This document shows, piece after piece, positions 22,949-37,600 of a stretch of DNA of 64,000 nt (within the stretch, counting starts at the first letter, position 1; each line of letters starts with the position of its first letter). Both the position numbers and the translations under genes were made by a program. The notes under the pieces were generated by a model. That model saw only the letters and a list, made by a program, of their open reading frames with translations, was not told where the DNA came from and ran no database searches. Origin of the DNA: Chromera velia (lineage: Eukaryota; Sar; Chromeraceae); contig JAHBMJ010000995.1 of assembly GCA_018398765.1 (NCBI GenBank), positions 1 to 64,000 on the forward strand. The letters are read 5' to 3'.

Positions 22949-25900
22949 GTCCTCTTGCACTGCCCTCGTATTCTGTTCTTCGAGATCTATCGATTCGTTG
23001 TCTTTCTGGTGCATTATTCGAGTCCAGCTTGTCTTTTTCCCCCTTCATCTCTCTGCCTCTTTTGTGTTTCCTCAATTTAAAAGAAAAGAAGTTGAAGGCA
23101 GGCGAAGGGTGCACACCCAAAAGCAACCTGACGCTTTCTTGAAAGAACGGTGAGTCGGATTTTGGTCTGACCGAATCAGCCGCGGCCTGAGGCAGAATTA
23201 AGGAAGAGGGAAGGCAGGTGGCAGATAGAGGGGGTTAGAAGCGGGCCCCTAGCAATGGGAAGGGAGCACGGTTTCTTGAATGGTTCCTCCCTCCCTCTCT
23301 CTCTCATTATTTCTCGCCTCCTTTAAATGTGTTGCAGTCTTAACCATGCTCATAAACACTTTGTTTTGTGTCTCTTTCTCGTCTCTGTAATCCCCCGCCC
23401 TGTCTCTTTGGCAGGCTTTTTGTTTGTTCATCAAATTGTAAACATAGCAGTCTATTCGGCAGACAGTCAGACAGACAGTCACACAGCCAAGTATGGGTAA
23501 TGCGGACAGACAAAAAAGAAAGCAAAGGACTGCCCCGAGAAACTCCTCGGGACTTCTGTGCTTCCTCTTGACAGTCATAGAATTAAACCTTGGAAGCATC
23601 GTGAGAGAGAAGAGTCAACATACGGAAGAAGGCGTTTTTTTGTCTCTTACTTGCTGATTCAAACATTGACCTTGCTTTCTTTCTCCTTCTTGTGTTGGCA
23701 GAGTGTTGCTGGCCCAGACATCTCACTGTCTCCATCCATTTTATATTATCTATTGTCTTCATACTGGTCCATTCATCATTTGGGTTGGGACCTCATTCCC
23801 CTTCTCGTAACAGTTTTAGAAGGAAAATAGGGGGCCAAAGAGAAATCATTCTCTCTGCAGGAAGGGGGGGTGCACGGGAGTCAGAAAGCTCTTTCGCATT
23901 TAAAGTTCAATCACTTGCCTGGCGATGTGTGCAAGCTCTCTAGTGACTTTGTCTTCTTGTCAGTCAACTAATTCGGTCCCTCACTTATCACTTCTCTTTC
24001 CTTCTCTTCTGTCTGTCATGCTGATCCGTGCATGCGATTGTCTCTGCCTTGCTCTGAACTGATCTGATGTGCAATAGATCGGAAAGAAGGATTGAAGTAA
24101 GGAAGGGAAGAAGGAAGGTGTGAGGCTTTGATTTGTTTAGAAGAAGAAAGGGAAGAAGGGAAAGAGTTCACAACGGAAGGAAAATGAGGAGCAAATACTG
24201 AATGATAGGCCCCTAATCAGGATCGAACACCGGCGTCAATTTGTTTTTTTCCAGCACCTTGACGGACTTGAAATGTTCATTCCCGTCTCTTCCTCTTCTC
24301 CTCGTCGATGGCTGAGCTGTTAGAGAGCCTATTCTGGCACTTTTCCTTTACAACAGCTGTTCAAAATTTCTTTTTTTGCTTTTCCGACCATGTACATTGC
24401 TGCGAGTATGTCCGAAGCATCTTCACTCCGTTTGTTCTTTTGTAGCAATTACAGAAGCCGGCTCCCTTCAGATTTGTTGACTGAGAAAGACGATGGCAAG
24501 TGAAGGGGCAAAGTGAGCCACGATGAGGTGTCTGTCTCCACCCCATGTGAGATGGATGCATCTAGACTGGAAAAGAGAAAAGGAGAAGTATAAAATCATG
24601 CTGCTACATCCACTGCTGAGCGGCTCCCCATTTCACTTATTCTTGGGAACAGAGAAAGAAAGCCAACTGCGGTTCTCCGTCAGCCAGATTCATCCTTTCA
24701 CCGTTGTGGGAGGACATCGGGCTGCAGGGAAGGACAGGGGTACAGCCGACGGACTGCTTGTCGAGAGAAAAAAAGAGAAAAAGATCGATCACGGAATCAA
24801 AGGAGTGTGCTTGCCGCGTAACCTCACCACCGTGAGCGCGTTGGTGGCTGCTCCTTCCGTGTGTCAATTCGAAACCGATCCCGGGACCGCTTCATTCTCT
24901 CCCAATTAAGATTTCTCCAGCCCTCCTCGGGGGGTTCTCTCTCTAGCAGGAAAAGATGGCCAAAAGAAAGAATAAAAGGAAACTAGGGGTAGCCAGCTTA
25001 TTTACATTTCGACTGTCCTCTTCTCTGTAGATTCAAGAACAACTTCGGGTCTGGCTGACCATGACTTTTGTTTCCTCTATCACGCATACATTCTTTCCTA
25101 ATGTACAGTTTTTGATTTTCTGTTTCTTTTTTGGGCAGTTTCTTGAGGGCTCAGCACTCTTTTTTGTGATGGATTGCTCTTCCCAGAAAAAGAATGGGCG
25201 AACAAAAGTGAACTCTGTCTTTGGGGGGGCAATAATGCAGTGAGAGCTCCTTTTTTGTTTATCTCCTTTTCTGGAGTTTCTGTTGGCTTTCTGAAAATGT
25301 ACCAATGACTGCAAAGAAGCTGTATGCGTCCTTTTTCTTTGCTGCACATTCATCTGTGTCCCTTTGGACTCGATCACTCGGTTGATTTTTGTTTGGAAGA
25401 TTCGGACCTCAAGCATTGCCTGCACCGCCTTCTCCTAGGCCTTCTCTCACTTGGATGGTCTTGTGGATGATAGACTACGCGTTGCTCTTGAACGACCTGC
25501 ATGTTGTTTTGGATCGACGGGAGGCACGGCTTTCTCTTCCTTTTTTTCCCTCCTGTTTCTTGCCCAGATTTGTTTTTGTCTTCATGAAGACGAGCCAATG
25601 TGGATTGAACACCAATAATGCTTTCTGTTCTTTCTTTCAGACTTTCACCCCTGAACGGAATCGCTGCGTGCTTGCTTTCTCTCTTTGACGGTTGAATGCT
25701 TAAGGTGCGTGTATGTCCCTTTTCCTTTACACAGCTGCTTGGGTATTTTCTTTTGTACTATCATTCGACTGCATGCATGGGTCGATTGGAGATGTTTCGG
25801 GCAGGGCCCCACTGCATGACTTCCATTTGGAGTTCTTCCTTCCTTCTTCTCTCTCACATACATTCGATCTGTAAGGGGACGCAATGCTGCTCTGGTCAGA

Positions 25901-28368
25901 GTGATCCCTCTCCCATCGAGAGCTTCCAATCGGAAAAAGAAAACACAAACCCGAAAGAGATCTGCTGAAAAGTAAGGCTCCAGTCGATCAATGTATGTCC
26001 GTCCGTTCATTTTGTGCATGTGTGCTTCATACCAGGTAAAGAGCAGACGGAAAGCTGCTTATAGGTCTCTCGACCCCTGCAGTCGAACCACTGGGAATGT
26101 GGAACATAGGGAATCGCATCTTTGTCGGCCGAGTCTGGAAGTGTTGGGACTCGGAGAGATTTGTTTCCCTGAACGCTTGCCAAAGCACGAGGCCTTAGGG
26201 TGCTTTTGTTTATGCTTTCCAATTCCACCAGACGCAAAAAAAGTTCGAATGACCCTCTTTCCCTGGTTGTCACGGGGTGATTTTGCGATTCACAAAATGG
26301 TGAAGAGAATGAAATGACCCTGTGTCACTAATTTAGCCTTGCGTACTTCTCCGATCCAATCTCATAAACTACCGATCTGCGCTTGACGAGCGGGAGCTTG
26401 TCATTTTGTGCTCCTCTCCCTTTTTGGTCTTCCCACTGCCTGCCTGGAGTGCAGACACTTTTTCTTTTTGGAGGTCAATGATTCTGGTCTGCCTTCTCTC
26501 TGCTCAGCTCTTCCCTAAATTTTTTTCTTTTTTCCCTTTTTTCTTGGACGGTTACTCACTGGGTAATTCTCACACCTGTCTTTCCGTTCTTTCTCCCTTT
26601 GTTGCTCTCTTTCGCACACGCAAAGAAAGGAAAGAAAAACAGACTGACTGAATTATCTGGCCAGACAAGGCCGCAGAAACAGCAAACTCACGGAGAAAGA
26701 AGAACGACGGCCAGAGAGAAAGAAGAACCACGGCCAGAGAGAAAGAAGAACAATGGCCAGAGAGAAAGAAGAACCACGGGCAGAGAGAAAGAAGAACCAC
26801 GGCCAGAGAGAAAGAAGAACCACGGCCATAGAAAAAGAAGAACCACGGCCAGAGAGAAAGAAGAACCACGGCCAGAGCTAGAGAAAGAAGATGCAAGGTG
26901 GTCGCTTGTTTCCTGTACAGTAGTCTAGCCATTCTCCGTCCTTCTTTCTTTGAGTCCTGATTGCCTCTCTTTGTGCTAATACGAGAGCCAACCGGCTCGA
27001 AATAAAAAAAGTAAAAGAGTGTGTACAATCCAGCGTGATGTGGTGAGTTTGGAGGTCCAGTGTTCGAAAAGAACAGGAGTTCCACATTATTCGATCAGTC
27101 TCTTTAGCTCTTGCAACGACAGCCTAAAGATTTCTTCCACTCTTTTACTCCTTCCCAAAATGTCTTTGCTTTTGAAACCCGATCGATGCTGACCACTTCT
27201 TCCTACTGAGACCTCCTTTCAACTGATTGCGACGCCTGCTGATGGGCCCTTTCATTCTTTTTCTTGATTCAGATGAGCCGTTCTTTCTTGTTTTAAGTTA
27301 TTTAATCGTGGTTAGTCTTAACGGTTTCATACGTCAAACATCTGAACATGCAGGCTTTGTAATTCATTTTACAAAAGTCTCGTATAGGTTGTTGAACTTT
27401 GAACTGTTGTTTCCTGCATTAATTTCTCTAACGTGGGATTTCTTATCAAGAGTGCTAGCAAGAGTGGTGGTTATTGAAAAAAAATTAAATAAAAAAAATG
27501 CATAGCCATTTTTTTATATAAACTTATGAAGAAACTTAAAGAGAAAGACTTCGAATTATCCTAGCTAGGAATTATCTTAAACTTAAAGATATTGTTATAT
27601 GGATCGTCTTGTATGCAGAGAAAGAGAAATATAGGAAGTCATTAAGAGTAGATCACGGTTGTAAGCAGAAAGAAATCATGAGGAGAGCAAGCGTGCGTTA
27701 CAGTACGTCATATGCAATTTGACTTACCATTTTTGATAACCGGGCATTTTTTATGGTTATAAAAATTTATTTAAAAACAATTGGCAAAGGCCTTTAAAAG
27801 TTACTGTTTGCTTCTAGGCGCTTTAAGCCGGCTTTGTACACCAATTGTTAGCTTTATACTCCATATACTTCTCGAGATCCAATGATCCACCAACCGGACT
27901 TTTTTGAAATGGTAAGTTGAGTCTTAGTTGACTTTTCAAAAAGGTAAGTGAAAATGTCCGGTAACCGGACTTTTTCACCGGACATTCCTTAGGGAGGCTC
28001 CGAACCGAAAGAGACACTGCAATGATGGGCCTATATATTATTAGGGCATGTAACCAGACTGCTTCACTGTGTTTGAATGATAAAGCTGAGGGGAAATCGA
28101 GTAACTGTTTCTGATCAAAAGGAAAGAATCTAGGAAAGAATTGAATCTGGGCAATAGGCCACAGGAGTCTTGTCAGGAGATTCTCAAATTAATACAGTTT
28201 CGACTCAAACAACATTTTTATGCCACTGGACAATTCTTTTGAATTGATGAGCCTTCGTGCTGGGTGCTAGTTCCACAGCCGACCCAGCTCTACATTGACT
28301 TTCCGAATGTCTACATGGAGGAAAGCAGACAGGCGGTTAAGCAAACGCAGTGCAGAACCTTCAGCAGG
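22949..28368. other. Long stretch without a supported gene
   Basis: Convergent intergenic region between the kinase gene (+) and the MYND gene (-). It is pyrimidine-rich with many short frames on both strands (none above about 170 codons), none with a recognisable motif or consistent splice structure. It contains a 23-bp minisatellite at 26701-26880, an AT-rich block at about 27470-27800 and a 10-bp stem-loop at 27952-27986. A gene of very small exons cannot be excluded. Confidence 0.5.
26701..26880. repeat. 23-bp minisatellite, about 8 copies
   Basis: Tandem copies of CCACGGCCAGAGAGAAAGAAG plus AA, with a few substitutions (one copy reads AATGGCC, one GGGCAGAG). Because 23 is not a multiple of three, the peptide cycles through all frames. 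This argues against coding. Confidence 0.95.
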
Positions 28369-31351
28369 TCACCCCACAAGGCTTAGTCGCGTCTTCCTCG
28401 CCCTCTCTTGCGCCTCTGCATCGCTGGTGCACGTCCGCTTGTGCTCCTTCCACGCCGCCGCCTGACACGCTTCCGAGCAGTACACTGCGCTCTCACACCG
28501 GCTGCAGCGCTTCAGAGACACCCTGTCAGTCGGTGCAGCCCTTCCCGCGTTCGACTCGGACCCGATCCGCCCCTCTCCTTCTGCCTCGGTCAGTGTGTCC
28601 TGGGGTGTGCTCCTCGGTCCGACCTCATTGTGAAGTGCTGTCTTGCGCTTCTGGGTCTTAAGGTTAACGTTTCTGTCCACCGGGTCTTCTTGAGGGCCCT
28701 CCTTGAGGAGACGAAAGAAACCTGATCCAGAGGAACCTCCCTTGCCAGCCTCTTCCTCCATCTCGCCCAGCTGCGAATGCACATGCACATGCAGGCCAGA
28801 CATTCAAGCTGAGTGCAGTCTGCAAACAAGACATGAGCTTTTTTTCTGAGTTCTTTCTTTCTGAGTTCTTTTTTTCTGAGTTCTTTTCTTCGAGTCTGTC
28901 GAGAAAGACCATGTTGAACTGCCTGCATGATTGAGAACTGGTCATTCTGCTTTCTGAAAGAAAGGCTGGAATCTTTCAAACCAATTTTACATAAACAAAA
29001 AACCGGTGGGCTGATTCAATTTGACTGCATGATCAAATGACTGGCTGACCGCATTGCAGTGATCACACCTCCGGACGCGTGCGCTTGAGTCTCTGTACCC
29101 CTTGAACTTTCCCCTCAGAGCACTCTGGACCGCCACTCGCTTCTTTGCCTTCACTGAAACTGAGTCTGGCACGTCAGCACCCTGCCGTCCACCCCCTTTC
29201 CTCTTGACAAGGCTGCTGTTCGACTCCCCCAACTCCTGTCTTTCCATCTGCCTCCTTTCGTCGGAAGCCGCGAGCACGTCCTCCCCAGAGACCGAGAGCG
29301 CGCAGGTGATCGGGACAGAATGCCCACGACAGCCGGAGGAGTCGAGAAAGACCACCCCCTGGAGTTCCGAGCCCGACCGAGCTCTCTCCAAAGCCGAGGC
29401 CTCGACTTCAGCCATGGTGAAGGCGCCCACTTGCACGGATGCAGAAGGGGGGACGGAGAGCTTCACGGTGCAGCACAGCGTGTTGAAAAGGAACAAGCCG
29501 AAGATGTGGAGAAAACAAAAAACAACCGATTGAACCAGAAAGGCCGATGCCAGCAAGCAAAGCCCCCATTCATAAATGAACATGGGTGCAGTACCGAAAG
29601 AGGCGCCCTAGCTCACTGACTCACTCACTTCATCGATTAGAGGTTGAAGCTCCAGCAGACGAACTGCCAGTTCTCTCCGGAATTCGTCGAAGGTCTCTTC
29701 ATCCGACTGGAAAGTCCTCTCTGTCCGACGAAAAGCCCTCAGAGCTTTCTTTTCTTCTTTCAGAACCTTCCGATCTTTCTGCAATGGATGGATGCAGGAG
29801 GACAAACAGTCGTGTCTGTCTGACCAAGCATCGCACTTCGTGACCTTTCGAGCAGAGAGGAAGGAACAGGATGTGTGGAATTTCTACGATTTGCCAGCCG
29901 AAGAGAGAAAAGGGCGACAGAAAAATCACCTGACGAACTTTTTTGAAGCTACAGTGACTGAACAATAAAGAGTGAAGGGCTGCTTACCTTCGACAGGTAT
30001 CTTTAAATTTCCCGTTGGCTTCCAACAAATCTGCTTGCTTGTTCAGACTCGCACTCATAACATCGAGCCTGGCCGTTTCGTTCTTAAAAGTTCGGGCTGT
30101 TTTGCGCAGAAAGCAGAGGACCATCACTGCCCTGCAACAATCCTCTACCAGTGTTCTGAAGCACCAGATCACGTGAGGGCTCACAGCGTCCAGCGGACCC
30201 CAAAGCAATGACAGCTGCAGAAATACCCAGATCCCCCACAGGCTGCCTTGATATACTCTGTGAGCCTCCACTCTGCCCGACCTCTCAAGGGCGAGAGCCT
30301 CATTCTGCAACAGAGCTGCGCGAGTGACCCAAACAAACTCCTTGCTCTTGATATGAGCCAAGGACCACCTCGACGCCACCCGTTTGCAGAGATGAAACGC
30401 GCACATGAGGACCCCAGTTGCCCCTGCCTGCCAAACCCATCCCTCTGGTTGGACGAAGAGGTAGTAGAGCACTTAGAGGAAAAACCAGGGCAAAGAAAGC
30501 GCGAACCCGAGTGCAAGCAAAACGGGTGGCACAATCTCGCACCAGAGCTCCGTTGGGGAAGAGGGAACATCAGCCGGAACCTCCCGAAGCCCCCGGCCTG
30601 GAATGCACTCCGTCCCTAAGAAGGAAAGGACCCGGGCCCTTCCGAGGACGCTGTACGCCGAGTCGGGCAGCTGGAACTCCAGTCTTGCCGTGGCTCCCTT
30701 CTCACGGACTGTCAGCTGAAGGTGCAGAGACGACTTCAGACAGTAATCTGCCAGACACAACTTGATAGAGGGCGGAAAGTCAAAGCTGGCCAAACCAGTA
30801 TGCGCTCTTTTGATTGCGTCCTCCTCAGCAAGGGTCAGCCACTCGGCCGAATCGGTGCTGTTGCTGTTTGATCGCTGACGGTATCGGTGTCTGTGCATAA
30901 GGGACTCAAAATCCTCCTCCATGTCTGTAGAAGACTTCCCAGAAAAAATCTACCAGAGCAGCTGAAGCCGAAACTCCTCAATTTCCAAATTGGCCTTGCC
31001 CATGCTGCTGCGATCGACCACCGCAGACCAGAGCTCAAAGGCCGACAGGAGAAAGGGCACCTCTCTGGTGGAAACGGCTTGCAGAAGAATGTGTTTGGCG
31101 AATAGGCCAAGCTGCGCTCGTGTCATGGTTCCGCTTGAAAGAGGCACGTCTGCCCCGTCCGTTGTCTTCCAGGCTGCACAAGGTTCATTGTTGGTCTCCG
31201 AGAGAAAAGAAAGCGACAAGCACAAATCGAAGTCTTCTGTCAGTCCAGGAAAGCTCTTTGTCGGTCTGACGACAACACCTGTCTTGTCAAGGCTCTCCAC
31301 CTCAACAAGCGGCCCTGAATCCTCCATCCTGTGTGACTGACGGCTAGTCAA
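28369..31351 (-). CDS. Polytopic membrane protein with split MYND zinc finger
   Basis: Coding pieces are 31351-30473, 30472-29988, about 29782-29608, about 29583-29050 and 28770-28369. The first Met could be 31351 or 31327. The N-terminal half is soluble-looking. Hydrophobic helices follow at about 30500 (P-P-V-L-L-A-L-G-F-A-L-S), 30430, 30210 (W-V-F-L-Q-L-S-L-L-W) and 29550 (L-C-L-L-A-S-A-F-L-V-Q-S), with a charged helix at about 29770-29620. The end is a MYND finger, a zinc-binding protein-interaction module. The first Cys pair (C-D-H-C) is at about 29065 and the remaining ligands (C-S-R-C, Y-C-S-E-A-C, H-K-R-T-C) at about 28510-28430. A phase-0 intron (29049-28771) and about 90 residues separate the first and second Cys pairs, normally about ten apart. 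An in-frame TAG at about 30960 and a TAA at 30473 interrupt the upper part. The TAA can be removed by a phase-0 intron ending at TTTGGCAG; the TAG is less easily explained. Confidence 0.6.
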
Positions 31352-32148
31352 AGTGTTACGGTCGTCTGTTCGCAGATATACTTTTCTGTCTTCAGAAAAG
31401 CCCCCGCCGGCCCCGGGTGCCCCCGAGGTTCACTGCCTAGAAAAGGCGTATACCATCGGTGGTCGTATACGGCGCTGTCCCTTTTCACAACTCAGTAGCT
31501 AGCAACCACCTTGCATCCACTGGCAGGCTTGATCAATGTGTGTTTATGGGCTAATAGCAGTGGCATCACGATGCATGCATGGCATCACATGCAGAACCAA
31601 GATCTGATCGAACGCGCGCCGCGCGCGGCGCCGGAAAAATGATGAAAAATGTGCACCCGCGGCCCGGGATTGTTGCATGCATGCTATAGCTGCATGCATG
31701 CATGCATGGCCGCGCGGAATGCATTCCGTGGAGACGGCTTCGATTTCGTTAATTCGCCCATGCAATCATATGCAATCATGTCCAATCTGCAAATCGTTTT
31801 CAGACTTCCGAGCGGTGGTGAGCGAGTCAGAGCGACAGTGCACCAGTCTCACAGAGACGCGGAGGGTCAGCGGTCTGGTAACCTTCTGACCTGCATTCAC
31901 AAGCTGGACTGCAGGTCATAAGATCCTGAGGAGTCGACGTGAGGTTCCTTGCTGCTTTCGTGTCATGGCCTCTGTATGATGGACCGATCTATTCATATAT
32001 CGAGCTGGTCGAGTCGGTCTGGAAGTTGAAAACTCGTTGAGAATTGTAAATTTGTTTGTGGCTTTGCCGTGAGTTTCTCGCCAGAAGAAGAGCCTGTAGC
32101 CAACACAGTGGTTTAGCATTTGTATTTGTTCTTTTCAGGGCCTGAAGC
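31352..32148. other. Divergent promoter region
   Basis: Short region between the start of the MYND gene (-) and the carrier gene (+). It holds the TGCATGCA cluster at 31571-31712 and a small GC-rich alternating block (GCGCGCCGCGCGCGGCGCCG near 31612-31631). No coding stretch is visible. Confidence 0.5.
31571..31712. promoter_or_regulatory. TGCATGCA cluster in a divergent promoter
   Basis: TGCATGCA-type words occur at about 31571-31580, 31673-31682 and, overlapping, at 31691-31708, between two genes transcribed away from each other. The word matches the TGCATGC motif bound by ApiAP2-type factors in apicomplexans. Function is inferred. Confidence 0.4.
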
Positions 32149-33993
<1,845 letters not shown>

Positions 33994-34604
33994 TCTGAAT
34001 GAAACGCTTGCACCGCTAGTTGCACCGTAACTTTGATGCTCGCGGCTCGCCACATCCATTGCCTAGTCCATTGCGGCCATGCAGGAGCCTGAGGCTGGCG
34101 TTCCATAAATTTGTGGATCCAAAATAAATGAATTTAGTCAATAGATTTCAAATGATTTCAAATTTTAAATCTAGATTTCAATTTACTGGCAATATATGCT
34201 ACTCCAATTCCAAAATAAGAAAATTGCTAGAAGTTTTTGGTTTTGCGCGATCAGTTAATAACATTATTAACTTAATGTTAATTTGAGACTTTTGACTTTA
34301 CTATGTTAAACGTATAATCTAACTTAATCAAAACTAGAATTGTCTGACTTGAAAGAAGATACTAGGCCTTTGAACATCATTATACTTTCTTTCTTTAATG
34401 ACGCGGACCTTTAGGCCAAGCGTAGTCTTTTTATTCTAAAAATTCAAAAGTCTTTAGTTAGTTTAGACTGTTTAGTTTTTCAAAGTTTAGTTAGTTCACA
34501 TTTTCCTGTCAAACTAAAGTAACCAACTGAATTGTGAACTAAACTAGTTATAACCTAAGTTGTAACTAGTCACGTAGTAGTCATATGGTTGTACCGTAAT
34601 ATAG
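33994..34604. other. 3' flank of the carrier gene and AT-rich intergenic DNA
   Basis: AT-rich with several TTTAGTTAG-type words at 34440-34550 that resemble those at 43790-44105. No coding sequence is seen. Confidence 0.5.
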
Positions 34605-37600
34605 TCTGATGATGATAATGATGAGGTGACTTAACCCGCCAGCCATCGTGTCCCAATGGCAAAGGGCAGTCTGTGAGCATTCATGTCATATTGCAAGCTA
34701 GGAGCACGCTAGCGAATGCTCACCTAAAGAGGCCGAACTTTAGGACTACTAGCTAGCAAAACACTGCTCCCCAGGATCGATACAGCAATGAAGGCACAGT
34801 GACTGGCCTTTTGGGCGTCCCTCTGAAGAAGAAGCGAGAAGTACTGCCTTACCCGCTCCTCGGCCTACCCCATCCCCTTACCCCCTCGGGCTTCCTGTCT
34901 CTCTCCATGCTCACACACTTCTTCTATTGACATACGCTCCAGTCGCCTATACCAGAGATCACTCAGTCTCCCCCGCAGTACCTCCGTTCGGATACAAGTT
35001 GTCAGATGGTGAATCGGATCGTCAATTAATTTCTTCCAACTTTTCTCTTCACAGGCTTTGCAAATTGATTTAACCCTCCCCCCATGGTTTGCCCCCCCTT
35101 CAACAATAGCGCACAACAAAGGGCGGAAAACTGCCCCAGGCAAAGACAAGAACTGCTTGGGGAGAGGTTCCGCCGAGGCAGGCCATGAGCCCCCCCTCCC
35201 CTCCACCAAGCTTCCGAGAACCAATTTTACAAAACATTGGTTGCTACTATTCTCCTCCTGATATTCGGTCAAGCAAGCAGACGGAGGAAAAGATACGCTC
35301 CCATGCATTTTTTGTCTCCCCTGCCTCCCCCTTCTCGATCCTTTCTGTGATAGAGACCAGGTTTACCCAGTCCCCCATCCATTCGTTCACTTCTCTGTTT
35401 CTCGCTCCCCTTCTCAGCTTGCTATCTGATGTTCTGAAATCGACCTCATCTGGTTTACTTTCTAGGAGGGCAGGACTAACGGGTTACACAAGCTTCTTTG
35501 CAGACCCTGACCACGTTCTTAACTCCCCCGAACTTCCCCCTCCTATGGCATGCCCACAATGCTTGAGGCAAAGCCAATCGAATAAGGGAGAGACTTCTCA
35601 AATACCCCCCCACTCTGACACTGAGAATCTCTCTCATGGGCCTCAGCCCAATGGTTGCAAGGGTGGGAAACACAAAAGAATTCCAGGGCAGACGCGGTCC
35701 GGGAGAGACCAACGCACAAAACGAAGCTGGAGGGAGTCTAAGCATCGGATGTCAGATTCCTGAATGGGGAGAGCTTCAAGGGAATAGGTGGTGGCGGGCT
35801 CCCACGTCCCCTTGAAAAGGGACATGCGACTGTGGGGGGAAAGCATACCTATTGACGCACACAGACCCATAGCCCCCCCAACTCCCCTTTCTGTGGCTTT
35901 AAATCTGGCGGTCACAGACTTGCGAGGGTTTGCATCAGAAAAAACCTAACAGCCAAGATATCTGTAACTCTCTACCCACTCGACCGTCCGACCCTTGAAA
36001 CGAATTTCATCTACCCCGCCTCTACCTGCCAATCTCATCACCTTTGTCTTCTTCAGATTCACCGTCAACCCCCACTTGTTACAATAGATAGCCAACCGAT
36101 CAATCCTCTTCTGGAGGTCTTGAGGGGAGTGTCCGAAGATGACGAGGTCATCGGCATATCTAATGCTCTTAAGCAGTAGGTCTTCCAACCTCACTCCTGT
36201 CGGGGGTGTGTCTGGGGGGGACGAGTTTAAGGCTCTGGGCTAAGCCTCTAACTCCCCCCTCCATCGGGCGCTCGCTTCCTTGGGAAGGTTTACTCGTTCC
36301 TCTTGCCGGAGCTCTCTGTATTGAAGGCTAATGGAGGTAAGGATGTTATTGATAAAGAGAAGAAAGAGAAGAGAAGAGAGTAGGTCCCCTTGCTTGACTC
36401 CTGTTCCTTCCTCAAATAATATTATATTGTCCAAGCCCTCAATCTTCCCCATTACTTTGACATATATCGCATGAATCATTCGAATGTCCCCCTTGCCTAG
36501 CCCTTCTTCTTTAAGCCTCTCTATCAGTTTTTTCCTGTTTACTTTGTCAAACGTCTTACTGAAGTCCACAAAGGAAGCAAACATTGTCAACGGTCTCTTT
36601 TTGTTTCTTGCAGTTTCCGATAAAGCAAACAAAGCATGAATCGCCTCTCTAGTTCCAACCTCTTTCCTAAAGCCTATCTGTCTGTCATCGATCCTCGTTC
36701 TCAGACGAAGACGAGAATCTATAAGCAACTTGAAGGCAAAGAGCTTAACAAGAAGACTTGCTATGTGTATGGGCCTCCATTCATTCGCCAATAGAGACAC
36801 AAGGCCTTTAGGGACGGGGACGATGCAAAGGAAATTCTATGTGGGCGGCCAGTAAGAGAACAGGTGAAAGAGATTAAAAAAGATAAAAAAAAGAAAATGC
36901 GAGAGACGTGATGAGCCAAAACATAGAGCAGCATGCTTACGAGAGAGACCCTTAAGTCTGGCTGCCTTCTTAGGGTTTATTTCTTAAAGTTTAATGACTT
37001 TCTCGCACAGAGAGAGAAAGAGACGAAAGGGGACCGAGGAGGAAGATTCTGAAGGGGACTGGAGGGGAAAGAAAAGCCGGGAAGTCCTTCTCCTTCAAAC
37101 ACAGACGCCCAGAAGTTTAAAAAAGTATCTGCATGTAGAAGACCTGCTCCCCGCTCCATCTTCTCCGTTCTGTTGTACCCTCTTCCATTTCTATACCGCT
37201 GAGGGGTCTCTGGCGGCCTCCAAGGCAAGGCGCTCTGCCTGTATACGCACGTAGTACACCGCCTTCTTTCTTGCAATCAACCTTCCCCTCTCTCTTATAA
37301 GCTTGTCTTTCTATTTCTGTCCATACTTTCTAGACCTGTCATTACTCTTCCTGCCTACAACTCGTGTTTTTAGCTCTTTCTCTGCTCTCCTTACCCGTTT
37401 ATTCATTTCTTTACACTCACTGTCCCACCAGGGAATGGCTGTCTGTCCATTCTTCCTTTTATCATGTTTCTTCTCACCCCTCTACTTCCTTCCCTCCGCC
37501 GGCGGTTCTGCTAGCTTCTCTTCCCATCTGCCTACTAGGTCTTTGATCCTCTCAGGCAGGGAAACAGGGATGGATACAGGGGGGATTAGGTCATGGGGGG

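Noticed and set aside
24205-24250. tRNA-like GTTCGATCC word on the minus strand
   Set aside because: The flanking bases cannot form the T-stem or acceptor stem.
26570-27085. Possible gene with repeating S-L-A-V-V-L-L-S-L motif on the minus strand
   Set aside because: Product of the 23-bp minisatellite, which changes frame with each unit.
17060-31351. Stop-codon reassignment in the nuclear genome
   Set aside because: Several genes continue in frame past TAA, TAG or TGA, but all three stops are involved. Most sites can be explained by short phase-matched introns, and the carrier, myosin and thioredoxin-UBX genes have clean frames.
35185-35763. Plus-strand frame of 192 codons
   Set aside because: Antisense of the LINE C-terminal region; no start context or known domain.
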